A stretch of DNA of 57,846 nucleotides from CAZAQV01 sp964487255 (GTDB lineage: Bacteria > Myxococcota_A > Polyangia > Polyangiales > CAZAQV01): positions 1 to 57,846 of the forward strand of contig CAZAQV010000035.1 of the NCBI GenBank assembly GCA_964487255.1, given 5' to 3'. A program made the position numbers and the translations under genes. Positions within the stretch are counted from its first letter, which is position 1. Every line of letters starts with the position of its first letter. The notes beneath the pieces were generated by a model. It made no database searches, had not been told where the DNA came from, and was given only the letters and a program-made list of their open reading frames with translations. Shown in pieces: positions 1 to 8,313 of this stretch.

Positions 1-962
1 TTGCGCGTGAGCATGGCCATGCCTTGCTGAAGCAGCGGCAGCTTGTCGGGCGAGCCCATCGAGCCCGAGACGTCGAGCAAAAACACCAGGTTCGAGGCCT
101 TGGCGTGCTTCATGTCGATCTTTTTGCCTTGAATGCCGACGTGCACGAGCCGGTGTTTGTCGTTCCAGGGCGCTTCGGTAACCTCGGTGTGCACGGTGAA
201 CGGGTCTGCGCCTTGCGGCGCCGCGTAGTCGTAGCTGAAGTAGTTGATCATCTCTTCGATGCGCACCGCCGATGCGGGCGGACGCTGACCACGGGTCAGA
301 TAGCGGCGCGTGTTGGCGTAACTCGCCGAGTCGACATCGATCGAGAAGGTCGAAAGCGGCTCGCTTTTCGCCAAGTGAAAGTCGTTTTCTTCGAGGTTCG
401 CGTAGCCTTCGCGGTTCCACTCGGGTTGCGTCGTATCGCTCGGGCTCGGGGTCGGTTGCAGCGTCCCACCCATGCGACCAACCTGTGACCGAGATGGTTT
501 CGATCGGCGGGCGCTCTTCCGAACTGAAGCTGGCGCCGGAGCCCCACCAAGGCCCATCAACGGGTCGTCGTTGAGCCTTGCTCTTGCGCCCTTCGACGCA
601 GCCCTCCGCTCTGCTTGCCGTCGTGCACGGTTTCGGTCCGCCGCGCCGGCTTCCCAGGCCGCTTGCCTGTCTGCCTTCTCCATCCTTGCGGTGGCAAGGG
701 AATCGAGCTCTTGTTGCGCTCTTGTCGCTTCCGCTTCCGCCGCTTGCTTGTGCGCCGCCAGATCTCGCGTCTGCTCAGCCGCCACTTCCCGCGCCTCGCT
801 CTTCGCCATGCGCACTTGTTCGTGCTTGGTGTCTGTACCTGGTGCTGTGCAGCCCAAAAGGCCGACGCTCCCCACGATGAAAATCGCGAGCGCACTGTGC
901 CCAAGCACGGCGGCGCCCGCGAACAACTGATGTTCGACTTGTGTTCCCCGGTTTTTCCCCAT
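1..962 (-). CDS. von Willebrand factor type A (YfbK-type) lipoprotein, cut by window edge
   Basis: About 320 codons are visible and the 3' end lies outside the window. The start ATG at 962 opens a long N-region and hydrophobic stretch ending in lipobox LLGC (Cys38), so an envelope lipoprotein is likely. Residues about 45-120 are Ala/Glu/Gln/Arg-rich and probably coiled coil. Next comes the vWF N-terminal domain typical of YfbK-type proteins (FSIDVDSASYANTRRYL, then RIEEMINYFSYDY). The vWA domain begins with the MIDAS motif DVSGSMG at about residue 297. YfbK family members are usually exported or surface-exposed, with a divalent-metal adhesion site; the ligand is unknown. It is divergent from the next vWA gene. 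Confidence 0.85.
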   Translation of the reverse strand, partial: MGKNRGTQVEHQLFAGAAVLGHSALAIFIVGSVGLLGCTAPGTDTKHEQVRMAKSEAREVAAEQTRDLAAHKQAAEAEATRAQQELDSLATARMEKADRQAAWEAGAADRNRARRQAERRAASKGARARLNDDPLMGLGGAPAPASVRKSARRSKPSRSQVGRMGGTLQPTPSPSDTTQPEWNREGYANLEENDFHLAKSEPLSTFSIDVDSASYANTRRYLTRGQRPPASAVRIEEMINYFSYDYAAPQGADPFTVHTEVTEAPWNDKHRLVHVGIQGKKIDMKHAKASNLVFLLDVSGSMGSPDKLPLLQQGMAMLTR

Positions 963-1281
963 GGAGCCCTAGACGCATGAGAACGAAAAAGGTTGGGTCA
1001 ATTCGTCGAATGCCCACTGCCTGTCTATGTGGTTCGCGCTACCAGAGTCTCGTTCAGGACTTTACGCGCCGATCTTACTCGGAAAACTCACCGGCACACC
1101 GCTTGAGACTGTCGCGATGGGTCCGGGAGTCCGCGTCGCAAACCCAAAGAGGTGGATACAGCACGCGCCGGTCGATTCAGTTAGCGATGGGTTACATCCC
1201 CACAAGATTGCCGGTCGTCGCCCACTTCGGTCGATTCTTCAGGTTCGAACAAGGGGCACGCGGCTTGCATCGCCTACGACC
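963..1281. promoter_or_regulatory. Divergent intergenic region between two vWA lipoprotein genes
   Basis: This 319-bp stretch separates the start codons of the two divergent vWA lipoprotein genes and must hold both promoters. I see no clear consensus -35/-10 pair, operator or hairpin, and no convincing small gene. A frame open from 1027 runs into the vWA gene, but the translation before 1282 has no protein-like character and the lipoprotein signal starts at 1282. Confidence 0.4.
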
Positions 1282-2454
1282 ATGGCGTCCATCCTGCCAA
1301 GCTTTGAGCGTGTCGTGATTAGCGGTTTCGTGTGGCTAAGCGTCCTAGTGGGTTGTGCAACGGAAGACTCCGCCCGCTCGACCGTGATCAAAACGGACAG
1401 TGGCACACCGCACCTCGATGCCAATCTCATGGACCCGCCCGATACCTCGCAGGCGGTGCCCGACGCCGCTGTAACGACATGTGAAACCCTTTACCTTGAG
1501 GCGCAAGGCGCGCCCCCTGAGGTCATGATCGCGGTAGATCAATCGACGAGCATGCTGCTCGAGAACCGCTGGGATGCCGCGGTCGAGGCGGTCTCAACCG
1601 TAAGCCAGTCGCTCGACGACAATGTGGCTTTCGGGCTCGCTGCGTTCGGAACAAGCAGCTTGGTGTGTGGCGCCAATCGCATCATTCTGGCACCCGCCAC
1701 CGGCAATGCCAAATCGATCGTGAACTACCTTAACGGCACCGAACCGCTCGGAGACACGCCGATTACAGCGATCTTGGAACGCATCGCAAAGCTCAAGAAG
1801 TATGGAAATGCGTACAGCAGCTCGGAGTATGATGGTCTACCTCGACTTCCGACCTCCAACGACGACGACATCATCCCTGGATCTTTCAAAGGCATCTCTT
1901 CGGTCATCTTGGTCACTGACGGAGCGCCGAACTGCAACTTGGACCTCGATCCCAAGTCTTGCACTTGCACGCACCATGACCCCGAAGTGTGCGCGAACAA
2001 TCAGAAGTACAACAACCCAGTGGCTTGTCTCGATGACACCGCAGCGATCGAAGCGGTCAGGTCGCTCAGTGAGCTCGGAATCGAGACGCATGTGATTGGC
2101 TACTCAAGCAGTCGATGGGAAACGGTTCTCAACAAGCTTGCAGCGGCAGGTTCGGAAGGAGGCAAATATATTCCGGTCGAAAATGCTTTGGAGCTTGAAA
2201 CCTCGCTTTCGGAGGTCGCTTTAGGTCTCAAGAGCTGCAGCTTCGAGCTCGAAGAGGCACCCCCCAACGAAACCTATGTTCGGGTGTTGCTCAACGACAG
2301 CGACGTTCCGCACGAGTCCCAGGTCGACGAGGGCGGTTGGGCGCTCGAGGAGAAGACCATTCGCCTCCTCGGCCTAGATTGCGAGCGCGCGCGAAGTGAG
2401 GCAGATGTGGTGCTGGAAATCCTGGTGGAGTGCGAAAAGGTCTTCATTCGCTAA
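1282..2454 (+). CDS. von Willebrand factor type A domain lipoprotein
   Basis: This 390-aa protein starts at ATG 1282, because only from there does a normal lipoprotein signal appear (hydrophobic run, lipobox LVGC, Cys25). An Asp/Pro/Ala-rich linker follows, then a vWA domain with the MIDAS triad start DQSTS at residues 86-90 and the strand VILVTDGAP. Cysteines between the MIDAS strands (for example CNLD..SCTC..VCANN) suggest disulfide-bonded insertions. Lipoproteins of this kind are common in myxobacteria and probably face the periplasm or outside. The ligand and role cannot be read from sequence. A MITE begins 6 nt after the stop codon. Confidence 0.85.
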   Translation: MASILPSFERVVISGFVWLSVLVGCATEDSARSTVIKTDSGTPHLDANLMDPPDTSQAVPDAAVTTCETLYLEAQGAPPEVMIAVDQSTSMLLENRWDAAVEAVSTVSQSLDDNVAFGLAAFGTSSLVCGANRIILAPATGNAKSIVNYLNGTEPLGDTPITAILERIAKLKKYGNAYSSSEYDGLPRLPTSNDDDIIPGSFKGISSVILVTDGAPNCNLDLDPKSCTCTHHDPEVCANNQKYNNPVACLDDTAAIEAVRSLSELGIETHVIGYSSSRWETVLNKLAAAGSEGGKYIPVENALELETSLSEVALGLKSCSFELEEAPPNETYVRVLLNDSDVPHESQVDEGGWALEEKTIRLLGLDCERARSEADVVLEILVECEKVFIR

Positions 2455-2459
2455 CCGGA

Positions 2460-2623
2460 CTAGTGCTCTGACCAGGAGGTTCTGATCCGTGTCGCTTCGC
2501 AGCAAAGCGAACTCGGTTGTCGTTCAAACTCGAATGTACTCTGCACGTCCATCGTTTTCTCTCCTACGATTTCACTCCGCTGCTGTGCGATCCAGGCTCA
2601 CAATCTCCCGGACAGAGCACTAG
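2460..2623. mobile_element. MITE with 19-bp terminal inverted repeats (IS630-like)
   Basis: A 164-bp non-coding element. Its left end is CTAGTGCTCTGACCAGGAG and the reverse complement of its right end is CTAGTGCTCTGTCCGGGAG, a 17/19 match. Both ends carry CTAG, fitting the TA target preference of the IS630/Tc1-mariner group. The interior has no open frame of note. A similar end occurs at 57792. It lies between the vWA gene stop and the radical SAM gene, so it may influence termination of the former or transcription of the latter. Confidence 0.7.
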
Positions 2624-2697
2624 GGGGCTAGGACCGACAGGAGTGTTTATCGAGTTGACCTCTGGCCGCCCAGCAACTCGGGTGCTATCTGCCTGCA

Positions 2698-3753
2698 ATG
2701 AGCGAGTTGATTACGCGTGCGAAGAAGGCACTGGGTGGGCGCCGAGGTGTGCGCGCCGCCAGCAAAGAGATTAAGAAAATTGCAGGCGCGGCACTCAACC
2801 CTCCGACGCCGCTACTTGTGCACATCATTCCCATGCGGCGCTGTAACCTCGCCTGCACGTACTGCAACGAGTTCGACGACCACTCCGATCCGGTTCCGAC
2901 CGAAGCGATGCTGCGACGCATCGACAGGTTGGCAGAACTCGGTACCGCGGTCATCACCATCAGTGGCGGAGAGCCGCTGCTCCACCCTGACCTCGACCGC
3001 ATCATTGCTTACATCAAAGAACGCGGGATGGTCTGCACGTTGATCTCCAACGGTTACCTCATGGTGCCCAAGGAAATCAAAAAGCTTAACGAAGCCGGCC
3101 TTGACCGTCTGCAAATCAGCATCGACAACGTCAAACCCGACGAGATTTCAAAAAAGAGTCTCAAGGTGCTCGATCGCAAGCTCCAGTATCTGCAAGAGCA
3201 CGCTGAGTTCGAAGTCAACATCAACTCGGTCATCGGCGCTGGCGTCGATCACCCCGAGGACGCCCTGACGATTGCCAAGCGCGCGATGGAACTCGGCTTC
3301 TCCGCCACGCTCGGCGTCATCCACGACGAGCACGGCCACCTCAAGCCACTATCGGGCAAGGAACAAGAAGTGTTCGACACGTTTCAGGAGATGAACCGCT
3401 TCAAGCTTGCGCGTTTCAACAAAGGCTTCCAGACGCGCCTCGCGAGCGGCGAACCCAACGAATGGCGATGCCGCGCGGGCTCGCGTTATTTCTACGTGTG
3501 CGAAGACGGACTCGTTCACTATTGCTCCCAACAGCGGGGTTATCCGGCGAAACCGCTTGCCGAGTACAGCCAACAGGACCTTGAGCGCGAGCACGTCACG
3601 GAGAAGCTTTGCGCGCCCTTTTGCACCATCGCCTGCGTCCACCAAGCATCGACCTTCGACAACCACCGCGCACCGCAAACCAGCGGCACCTTCAATCCCG
3701 AACGCACAGAGAGCAGCAACGCCAAGCGCTCGCTCGACGTCCTCCAAGCCTAA
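2698..3753 (+). CDS. Radical SAM protein with C-terminal auxiliary-cluster cysteines
   Basis: This 351-aa protein has the radical SAM CxxxCxxC motif at Cys49, Cys53 and Cys56 (RRCNLACTYC), followed by the SAM-binding GGEP-type motif in TISGGEPLLHP. The C-terminal third has further cysteines (WRCRAG, VCEDGLVHYC, LCAPFCTIAC) resembling SPASM/Twitch auxiliary Fe-S ligands. Such enzymes cleave SAM to start radical chemistry, often on peptides or cofactors. No precursor peptide or partner enzyme is seen nearby, so the substrate is unknown. The first 45 residues are basic and precede the barrel. It is convergent with the CBS gene, with stops 14 nt apart. The start at 2698 has no strong ribosome-binding site. 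Confidence 0.85.
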   Translation: MSELITRAKKALGGRRGVRAASKEIKKIAGAALNPPTPLLVHIIPMRRCNLACTYCNEFDDHSDPVPTEAMLRRIDRLAELGTAVITISGGEPLLHPDLDRIIAYIKERGMVCTLISNGYLMVPKEIKKLNEAGLDRLQISIDNVKPDEISKKSLKVLDRKLQYLQEHAEFEVNINSVIGAGVDHPEDALTIAKRAMELGFSATLGVIHDEHGHLKPLSGKEQEVFDTFQEMNRFKLARFNKGFQTRLASGEPNEWRCRAGSRYFYVCEDGLVHYCSQQRGYPAKPLAEYSQQDLEREHVTEKLCAPFCTIACVHQASTFDNHRAPQTSGTFNPERTESSNAKRSLDVLQA

Positions 3754-3767
3754 CGCTAGCGAGAAAC

Positions 3768-4211
3768 CTAGGCGGCTTGGTTGTCGTCGGTGGGTGGGTC
3801 GAGCAAAGCGGCGAAAGCGCGACAAATGTCCACTGTCGTGATGATGCCAGCGAGGTTTCCTTCGCGCTGGACAACGGCTGAGCCAAACTGTTTTTCCGCC
3901 ATCGCCCGCATCGTAGCAGCCAGGGGAGCATGAAGGTCGACCACGAGCACCGGGCGGTTGCAAAGCTCTCGAACGAGCGCTGGACCATCTTCGTCGTCCC
4001 GCTCCAGTGCGGAGAGAAGTCGTGCAACGTCGAGATCACGCGAAGACAGCAGTCCGACAACCTCACGATCACGCACCACGGGTAAATGACGAAATCCATT
4101 CTCGTCCATCAGCGCCTGCGCGTCGGCGATCGTCGTTTCTGGCGTCACCGATTGCGGAAAGGGTGTCATCACGGTCGCAATCGTCGGCTTCGGTCGCTGC
4201 GAAGAACTCAT
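3768..4211 (-). CDS. CBS-pair domain protein
   Basis: A 147-aa protein made almost wholly of two CBS motifs. The first is TVMTPFPQSVTPETTIADAQ with FRHLPVVRDREVVGLLSSRDL; the second is LCNRPVLVVDLHAPLAATMR with FGSAVVQREGNLAGIITTVDI. Stand-alone CBS pairs bind adenine nucleotides and act as energy or ligand sensors. ATG 4211 was chosen because AGAAGGG sits just upstream; the longer frame to 4484 adds unlikely sequence overlapping the next gene. A second CBS-pair protein lies 0.7 kb away on the other strand. Confidence 0.85.
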   Translation of the reverse strand: MSSSQRPKPTIATVMTPFPQSVTPETTIADAQALMDENGFRHLPVVRDREVVGLLSSRDLDVARLLSALERDDEDGPALVRELCNRPVLVVDLHAPLAATMRAMAEKQFGSAVVQREGNLAGIITTVDICRAFAALLDPPTDDNQAA

Positions 4212-4237
4212 AAAAGCCCTTCTACCACGAAAGTGCG

Positions 4238-4816
4238 CTACCCGGGCTCTTCGAGATTTCGCAAGATTTCCTCGACGAAGCGTCTTAGGCGATACGTTTG
4301 CTCGCTGCCGAGCCCCTGTCCGACGAACGAGGCTCCGTAAACGAGCGTCGAAAAAGCCATCGCAGCGGGAATGCCGATGAGTGCGTAGGGTCGTCCACCA
4401 AGAAACCACTGCGTGAGTCCGAACACGATAGCCACCAATACTCCCAACGCGCTCAGACCGTAGAGGGTCGCATAGAGGGTCCAAACCTGTGGCGCCGGGC
4501 CCACTCTGCCCGCGATGAAGCTCCCTCCTCGCGGCGTAGGGCTGACCCGGAGCGTGACTTGCGGCGACCAGGCGTGGGCGTCCTCGGCTGCTACCAGCAG
4601 CTCGACGCGGTCCGGGGCGTAGACACGACCGCGCACCCCCGGGCGTTTTTCGATCTGGGCCCGGAACGCTCCCAAAACGACCTCCGGAGTTGCCTCGGAT
4701 TCGAGCTCAAAGCGTGGTCGCACTCGCGGCAATGATTCAGTTGCGATAAAGCCCCCAGCCCCCATTCCGGTTACAAGACCCGTACCACTCACAAGGTTCA
4801 GCAAAACACACGGCAT
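4238..4816 (-). CDS. Membrane protein of unknown function, two TM segments
   Basis: This 192-aa protein starts at ATG 4816, preceded by a good AGGGAG site. A soluble N-terminal half holds a beta-rich stretch (RPRFELESEATPEVVLGAFR then RVELLVAAEDAHAW). Two hydrophobic helices follow, LYATLYGLSALGVLVAIVF and ALIGIPAAMAFSTLVYG, and the C-terminus is charged (YRLRRFVEEILRNLEEPG). I do not recognise a named family. It ends 26 nt before the CBS-pair gene on the same strand and is probably cotranscribed with it, suggesting that the CBS protein may regulate or partner it. Confidence 0.7.
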   Translation of the reverse strand: MPCVLLNLVSGTGLVTGMGAGGFIATESLPRVRPRFELESEATPEVVLGAFRAQIEKRPGVRGRVYAPDRVELLVAAEDAHAWSPQVTLRVSPTPRGGSFIAGRVGPAPQVWTLYATLYGLSALGVLVAIVFGLTQWFLGGRPYALIGIPAAMAFSTLVYGASFVGQGLGSEQTYRLRRFVEEILRNLEEPG

Positions 4817-4947
4817 TCTGCTCCCTTGCTTGTTCGCACAACGAAAATTCTGCGTCTTTGCACGGGTTCCGCGCATATTGTTGAAACTGTGACCCTTACG
4901 GACCACAGGGTCTTTGCAGAGGCCTGCTTCCGGCCTAAGTTGCTCGC

Positions 4948-5337
4948 ATGAAGGACGCCCCTATCTCTCAGTTCATGACGCCTACTCCGCACACCGTCGG
5001 CGCGGAGCAAACCATCACCTTCGCGCAAAATCTAATGACCGAACACGGCTTTCGGCACTTGCCGGTGCTGCACGGCGGGAAGCTGGTTGGCATCGTCAGC
5101 GACCGTGACCTCGGTCTGGTCGCCGGGCTCAACGACATCAACCCGGACAAAACCACGGTCGAAGAGGCTGTGGTCCAGGTGCCCTACCACGTGGAGCCGC
5201 ACGAAAAGCTCTCGAGCGTGCTCAAGAAAATGGCCGAGCACAAATACGGTACGGTCATCATTACCCGTGGCGAGAAGGTCGAAGGCATCTTCACGACCCA
5301 CGACGCCGTCGTGCTCATGTCACGCGAAGTCGTGTGA
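4948..5337 (+). CDS. CBS-pair domain protein
   Basis: A 129-aa protein with two CBS motifs. The first runs FMTPTPHTVGAEQTITFAQ...FRHLPVLHGGKLVGIVSDRDL; the second runs VVQVPYHVEPHEKLSSVLKK...YGTVIITRGEKVEGIFTTHD. It resembles the minus-strand CBS protein at 3768-4211 in length and architecture. Predicted cytosolic; it probably senses adenylates or S-adenosyl compounds. It starts 131 bp upstream of, and divergent from, the membrane-protein gene, and its stop faces the PhoH gene 24 nt away. Confidence 0.88.
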   Translation: MKDAPISQFMTPTPHTVGAEQTITFAQNLMTEHGFRHLPVLHGGKLVGIVSDRDLGLVAGLNDINPDKTTVEEAVVQVPYHVEPHEKLSSVLKKMAEHKYGTVIITRGEKVEGIFTTHDAVVLMSREVV

Positions 5338-5361
5338 CGTAATCGCTACCGAAGAATACCG

Positions 5362-6909
5362 CTACCAGCGACGACTTGCCGCGTACTCGGTTGCAGTGCG
5401 AGCTGCCACGGCGGAGGCACCACCACGTTGCGAACCTGTCAGCAATACTTCAGCAAAGAATGACTCCCCTCGAAAACCTTCGAGCACAACGGTTTCAAGC
5501 TCACTGCCGGCGTTCGCAGCGCTATCCCGCTGCGCTATGTCGTAAGCCAACAGGACTTTAGGAGGGATATCTGAGTCAGAATTGTCCTTTCGTCCGATAA
5601 TTGTGAGCAGCGTCTCCGCATCGAAGTTTTGCGCCTCGTCGATAACAAGCTGTGTCTTGCGGAGGTTTCGCCCACGAAGGCTGCCGACGTCGGCAATCTC
5701 GATCTTACCGTTCTGCAAATATACCCTTGCTTTATTCGATAACTGATCCTTCGCTTTCTTAGTCGGGTCGTTGGGCAAACTAGCAATAGCATCTTCCACC
5801 GCCTCTCTTAGCGGCTGCAATTTCGCGTCCAGGTCCCCCGGCAAAAAGCCAACATTTTGTCCGCCCACGCGAGCGAGCGGGCGAGAGAAGACCAGCTTTT
5901 CAATATTGCCTTTCTCCAGCTCTTCTAAGCCGTGCGCAAGTGCGAGGAACGTTTTCCCGGCGCCGGCCTCACCAGCCACAGAAACCACTTCCAGATCTGG
6001 GCTCTGTAGCGCTGCGAAAAGGGTTCGCTGTGAGTCATTCCTGGGCATAACACCCGAAAGGTTCGGTACGCTGTCAGCGTCCGGCAACCACATGGCCCGT
6101 CCCTTTTCCACCACGCGAGCGAGGCGGTCCTTCACGCGAATAAAAGCATTGACGGGCAAGTCGAGCGCAGTCTCAAAATCGAAGAAGCCCTTCGTCAGGC
6201 GCTGCGTGGGCCCGGTGATCTCGTGAATCGTTCCCCCCGGTAAAACTTCGTAAAGTTCAGTCGGCTTTATATGCGGCACGGCCTTTCGCTCAGCGCGAAG
6301 AAGAAGCCGTCCGTCATTGGTAAGCATCGTGCCCGCCTCGCGCTTTGCGAGCCCGTGGATCAAATCTTCCATGGTTGCCAGCTCTGAATCGACCACGAAA
6401 CGCACCAAGCCGCCTTCGTCATTGACGGGAATGCGCAGCTCGCCCTCGGAGCGCGACGCATCACGCATCTTCGATTCTAGAAAATCGATTACGGCTCCGG
6501 CACTGGTCCCCAAGCTGCCTTCTTGCCTCGCAAGCTCATCGACGGCATCAAAGACCGTGTCGGTCACGACCAGCTCGCGACTTCCCATTTGCTTCCAGAA
6601 CTTCTTGGGGATCTTGGCGAGCGCATCAGCGTCCGGAATGATCCGATGGACGTCCTTGGCACCTGCAAGGATACGAACAACCCCCGCCTGCGCGCGCGAA
6701 GCAAGAGTTGGTGCGTCCGAAGTCACAACCTCTGCCTCGGCTCGGCTCGCGATCGGCCGCTCCAGTGCTTCACCGAACCCGCCCACAGACGCTGCGGCGA
6801 GCACACTCACAAAAACCGCGGGCAATAGGTAAGACAGCAGCGCGTTGCCCTCAGAACGAGATAAGAAGCTGGTTGGGGCGTCCGACGAAAGAAGCTTGGA
6901 TAACCACAT
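5362..6909 (-). CDS. PhoH-family ATPase with membrane anchor and degenerate PIN domain
   Basis: This 515-aa protein (start ATG 6909) has a hydrophobic helix at residues about 24-45. A PIN-like region spans about 75-210 and keeps the late motif TNDGRLLLRA. The PhoH ATPase follows, with Walker A GEAGAGKT at 313-320, the family signature RPLARVGGQNVGFLPGDLDA, and Walker B LVIDEAQNFD. PIN-PhoH (YlaK/PhoH2-type) proteins are proposed RNA helicase/RNases. Here the expected N-terminal PIN motif (VxDTN/S) reads ILAGAKDVHR, so the nuclease may be inactive. The N-terminal helix is unusual. No good ribosome-binding site is visible, so the start is tentative; 145 bp separate it from the next upstream gene. 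Confidence 0.85.
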   Translation of the reverse strand: MWLSKLLSSDAPTSFLSRSEGNALLSYLLPAVFVSVLAAASVGGFGEALERPIASRAEAEVVTSDAPTLASRAQAGVVRILAGAKDVHRIIPDADALAKIPKKFWKQMGSRELVVTDTVFDAVDELARQEGSLGTSAGAVIDFLESKMRDASRSEGELRIPVNDEGGLVRFVVDSELATMEDLIHGLAKREAGTMLTNDGRLLLRAERKAVPHIKPTELYEVLPGGTIHEITGPTQRLTKGFFDFETALDLPVNAFIRVKDRLARVVEKGRAMWLPDADSVPNLSGVMPRNDSQRTLFAALQSPDLEVVSVAGEAGAGKTFLALAHGLEELEKGNIEKLVFSRPLARVGGQNVGFLPGDLDAKLQPLREAVEDAIASLPNDPTKKAKDQLSNKARVYLQNGKIEIADVGSLRGRNLRKTQLVIDEAQNFDAETLLTIIGRKDNSDSDIPPKVLLAYDIAQRDSAANAGSELETVVLEGFRGESFFAEVLLTGSQRGGASAVAARTATEYAASRRW

Positions 6910-7054
6910 CGTTACGGATTGACTACAACTATCGTGCCACACGACGTTTTCGACGTTTTCCCGGGTATTGGCCGACCGCACCCATAAGTTAGGGGGGCTT
7001 GGACCCCTGCTTCGGATACTCGACTGACCAGTGAGGGCAGTGGATACGATGAGA

Positions 7055-8302
7055 CTAACGCGACATCGCTGCGGAGTGAGCAACCTGTTCAAAGACGTCG
7101 CAATACTGAGTTACGATAGAACTGACGTGGAAGGTCTCGCTTCGAGCGACACCCGCCGAGGCGAAACGCTCACGCAGTTCGTCGCGCTCAAGCAGGCGGC
7201 GAATTGCTTCGCGGAACCCATCCACGTCATCGACAGGAACAACAAGCCCCTCCCGCTCGTGTCGCACGATTTCTGAAGGTCCAAAATCGCAGTCGCTTAC
7301 GATAGCGGGCAAACCCAATGCAATGGCTTCGCCCACAACATTGCCAAAGCCTTCCCAACGCGACGGGAGCACAAATGCCTCGGCGCGTTTCATGATGGCC
7401 CAAGGGTTCTCAAAGAAACCTGGCATGTGCACGCGCCCGCTCAAACCGCGCTCCTCAACGCGTTGACGCAAGGCACCTTCTTCTTCACCTTCGCCAAGAA
7501 TCACGAGGTGCAGGTCTTGCTCGCGGAGCAACGGCGCACTCGCTTCGATCAGAACGTCGAATGCCTTCTGGCGCGCGAGCCGACCAACGGACACCAAAAA
7601 CCGTCCCGGCGGGATGAACGCAGGCTCGGCTTGTGAAAGAGTCCGCACACGATCGATATCGATCGCATTGTGGACCGTCGACACGTGATCATCCGCCAGT
7701 TCAAAACGTGACTTGAGCGCATCGCCCATCGTGTGAGAGATCGTGATGAGGTGATCGGCAGCCCGGTAACACCTCTTGGTCAGCTCGGTCACTGCGCGAC
7801 GCGCAAGCGGGTTGTTGAGCTCGTCATCGATGACCGCGAACGTGTTGTTGCCTTCTCGGGCGATCCACTTCGGACGATCGCCCCCAACAAACGGCAACGC
7901 TGCCATCACACCGACGCTCATTCCCTTTCGAAAGCTCACGAGCACATCCGGACTGAGCTCACGGATCATATGCGCCGTGCTGTAGAGCGTCATGGCACCG
8001 CCCAGCGCCATGCGGGCTGGCTGGTAGGCTTCACGGTTGTCAACGTCGAAGTCCATGTACTTCTGTCCCCGTTTGGGGGAAGTCACTTGCGCTGGGTCCA
8101 GCTCCGCGAGGTACGGTCCGGTTCGACGCAAGAGCCCGACGTGAACGGCGAAACGAGCTGGGTCTGCCGCTTTGGCAATATTGACCGCGACGCGCTCTGC
8201 TCCCCCCCCGTGAAGCGACGGTAACATCAAAAGTACGCGTAGCGGCGCATCGGAGGGCGCACGAGAATGGCGGCTTGCGAAGGACACGATGAGTCGTATC
8301 AC
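7055..8302 (-). CDS. GT4-type glycosyltransferase
   Basis: A 415-aa protein with two Rossmann halves (GT-B fold). N-terminal sugar-acceptor signature LPSLHGGGAERVAVNIAK; donor-binding half with SVGRLARQKAFDVLIEA; and the nucleotide-sugar motif EGFGNVVGEAIALGLPAIVS (E-x7-E). This is typical of retaining GT4 enzymes building polysaccharides or glycolipids at the cytoplasmic membrane face. The start codon is GTG 8302, only 11 bp from the divergent phospholipase D-like start, so one start may be further inside. It belongs to the polysaccharide region on context; the donor sugar is unknown. Confidence 0.87.
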   Translation of the reverse strand: MIRLIVSFASRHSRAPSDAPLRVLLMLPSLHGGGAERVAVNIAKAADPARFAVHVGLLRRTGPYLAELDPAQVTSPKRGQKYMDFDVDNREAYQPARMALGGAMTLYSTAHMIRELSPDVLVSFRKGMSVGVMAALPFVGGDRPKWIAREGNNTFAVIDDELNNPLARRAVTELTKRCYRAADHLITISHTMGDALKSRFELADDHVSTVHNAIDIDRVRTLSQAEPAFIPPGRFLVSVGRLARQKAFDVLIEASAPLLREQDLHLVILGEGEEEGALRQRVEERGLSGRVHMPGFFENPWAIMKRAEAFVLPSRWEGFGNVVGEAIALGLPAIVSDCDFGPSEIVRHEREGLVVPVDDVDGFREAIRRLLERDELRERFASAGVARSETFHVSSIVTQYCDVFEQVAHSAAMSR

Positions 8303-8313
8303 ACTACCCGAGC

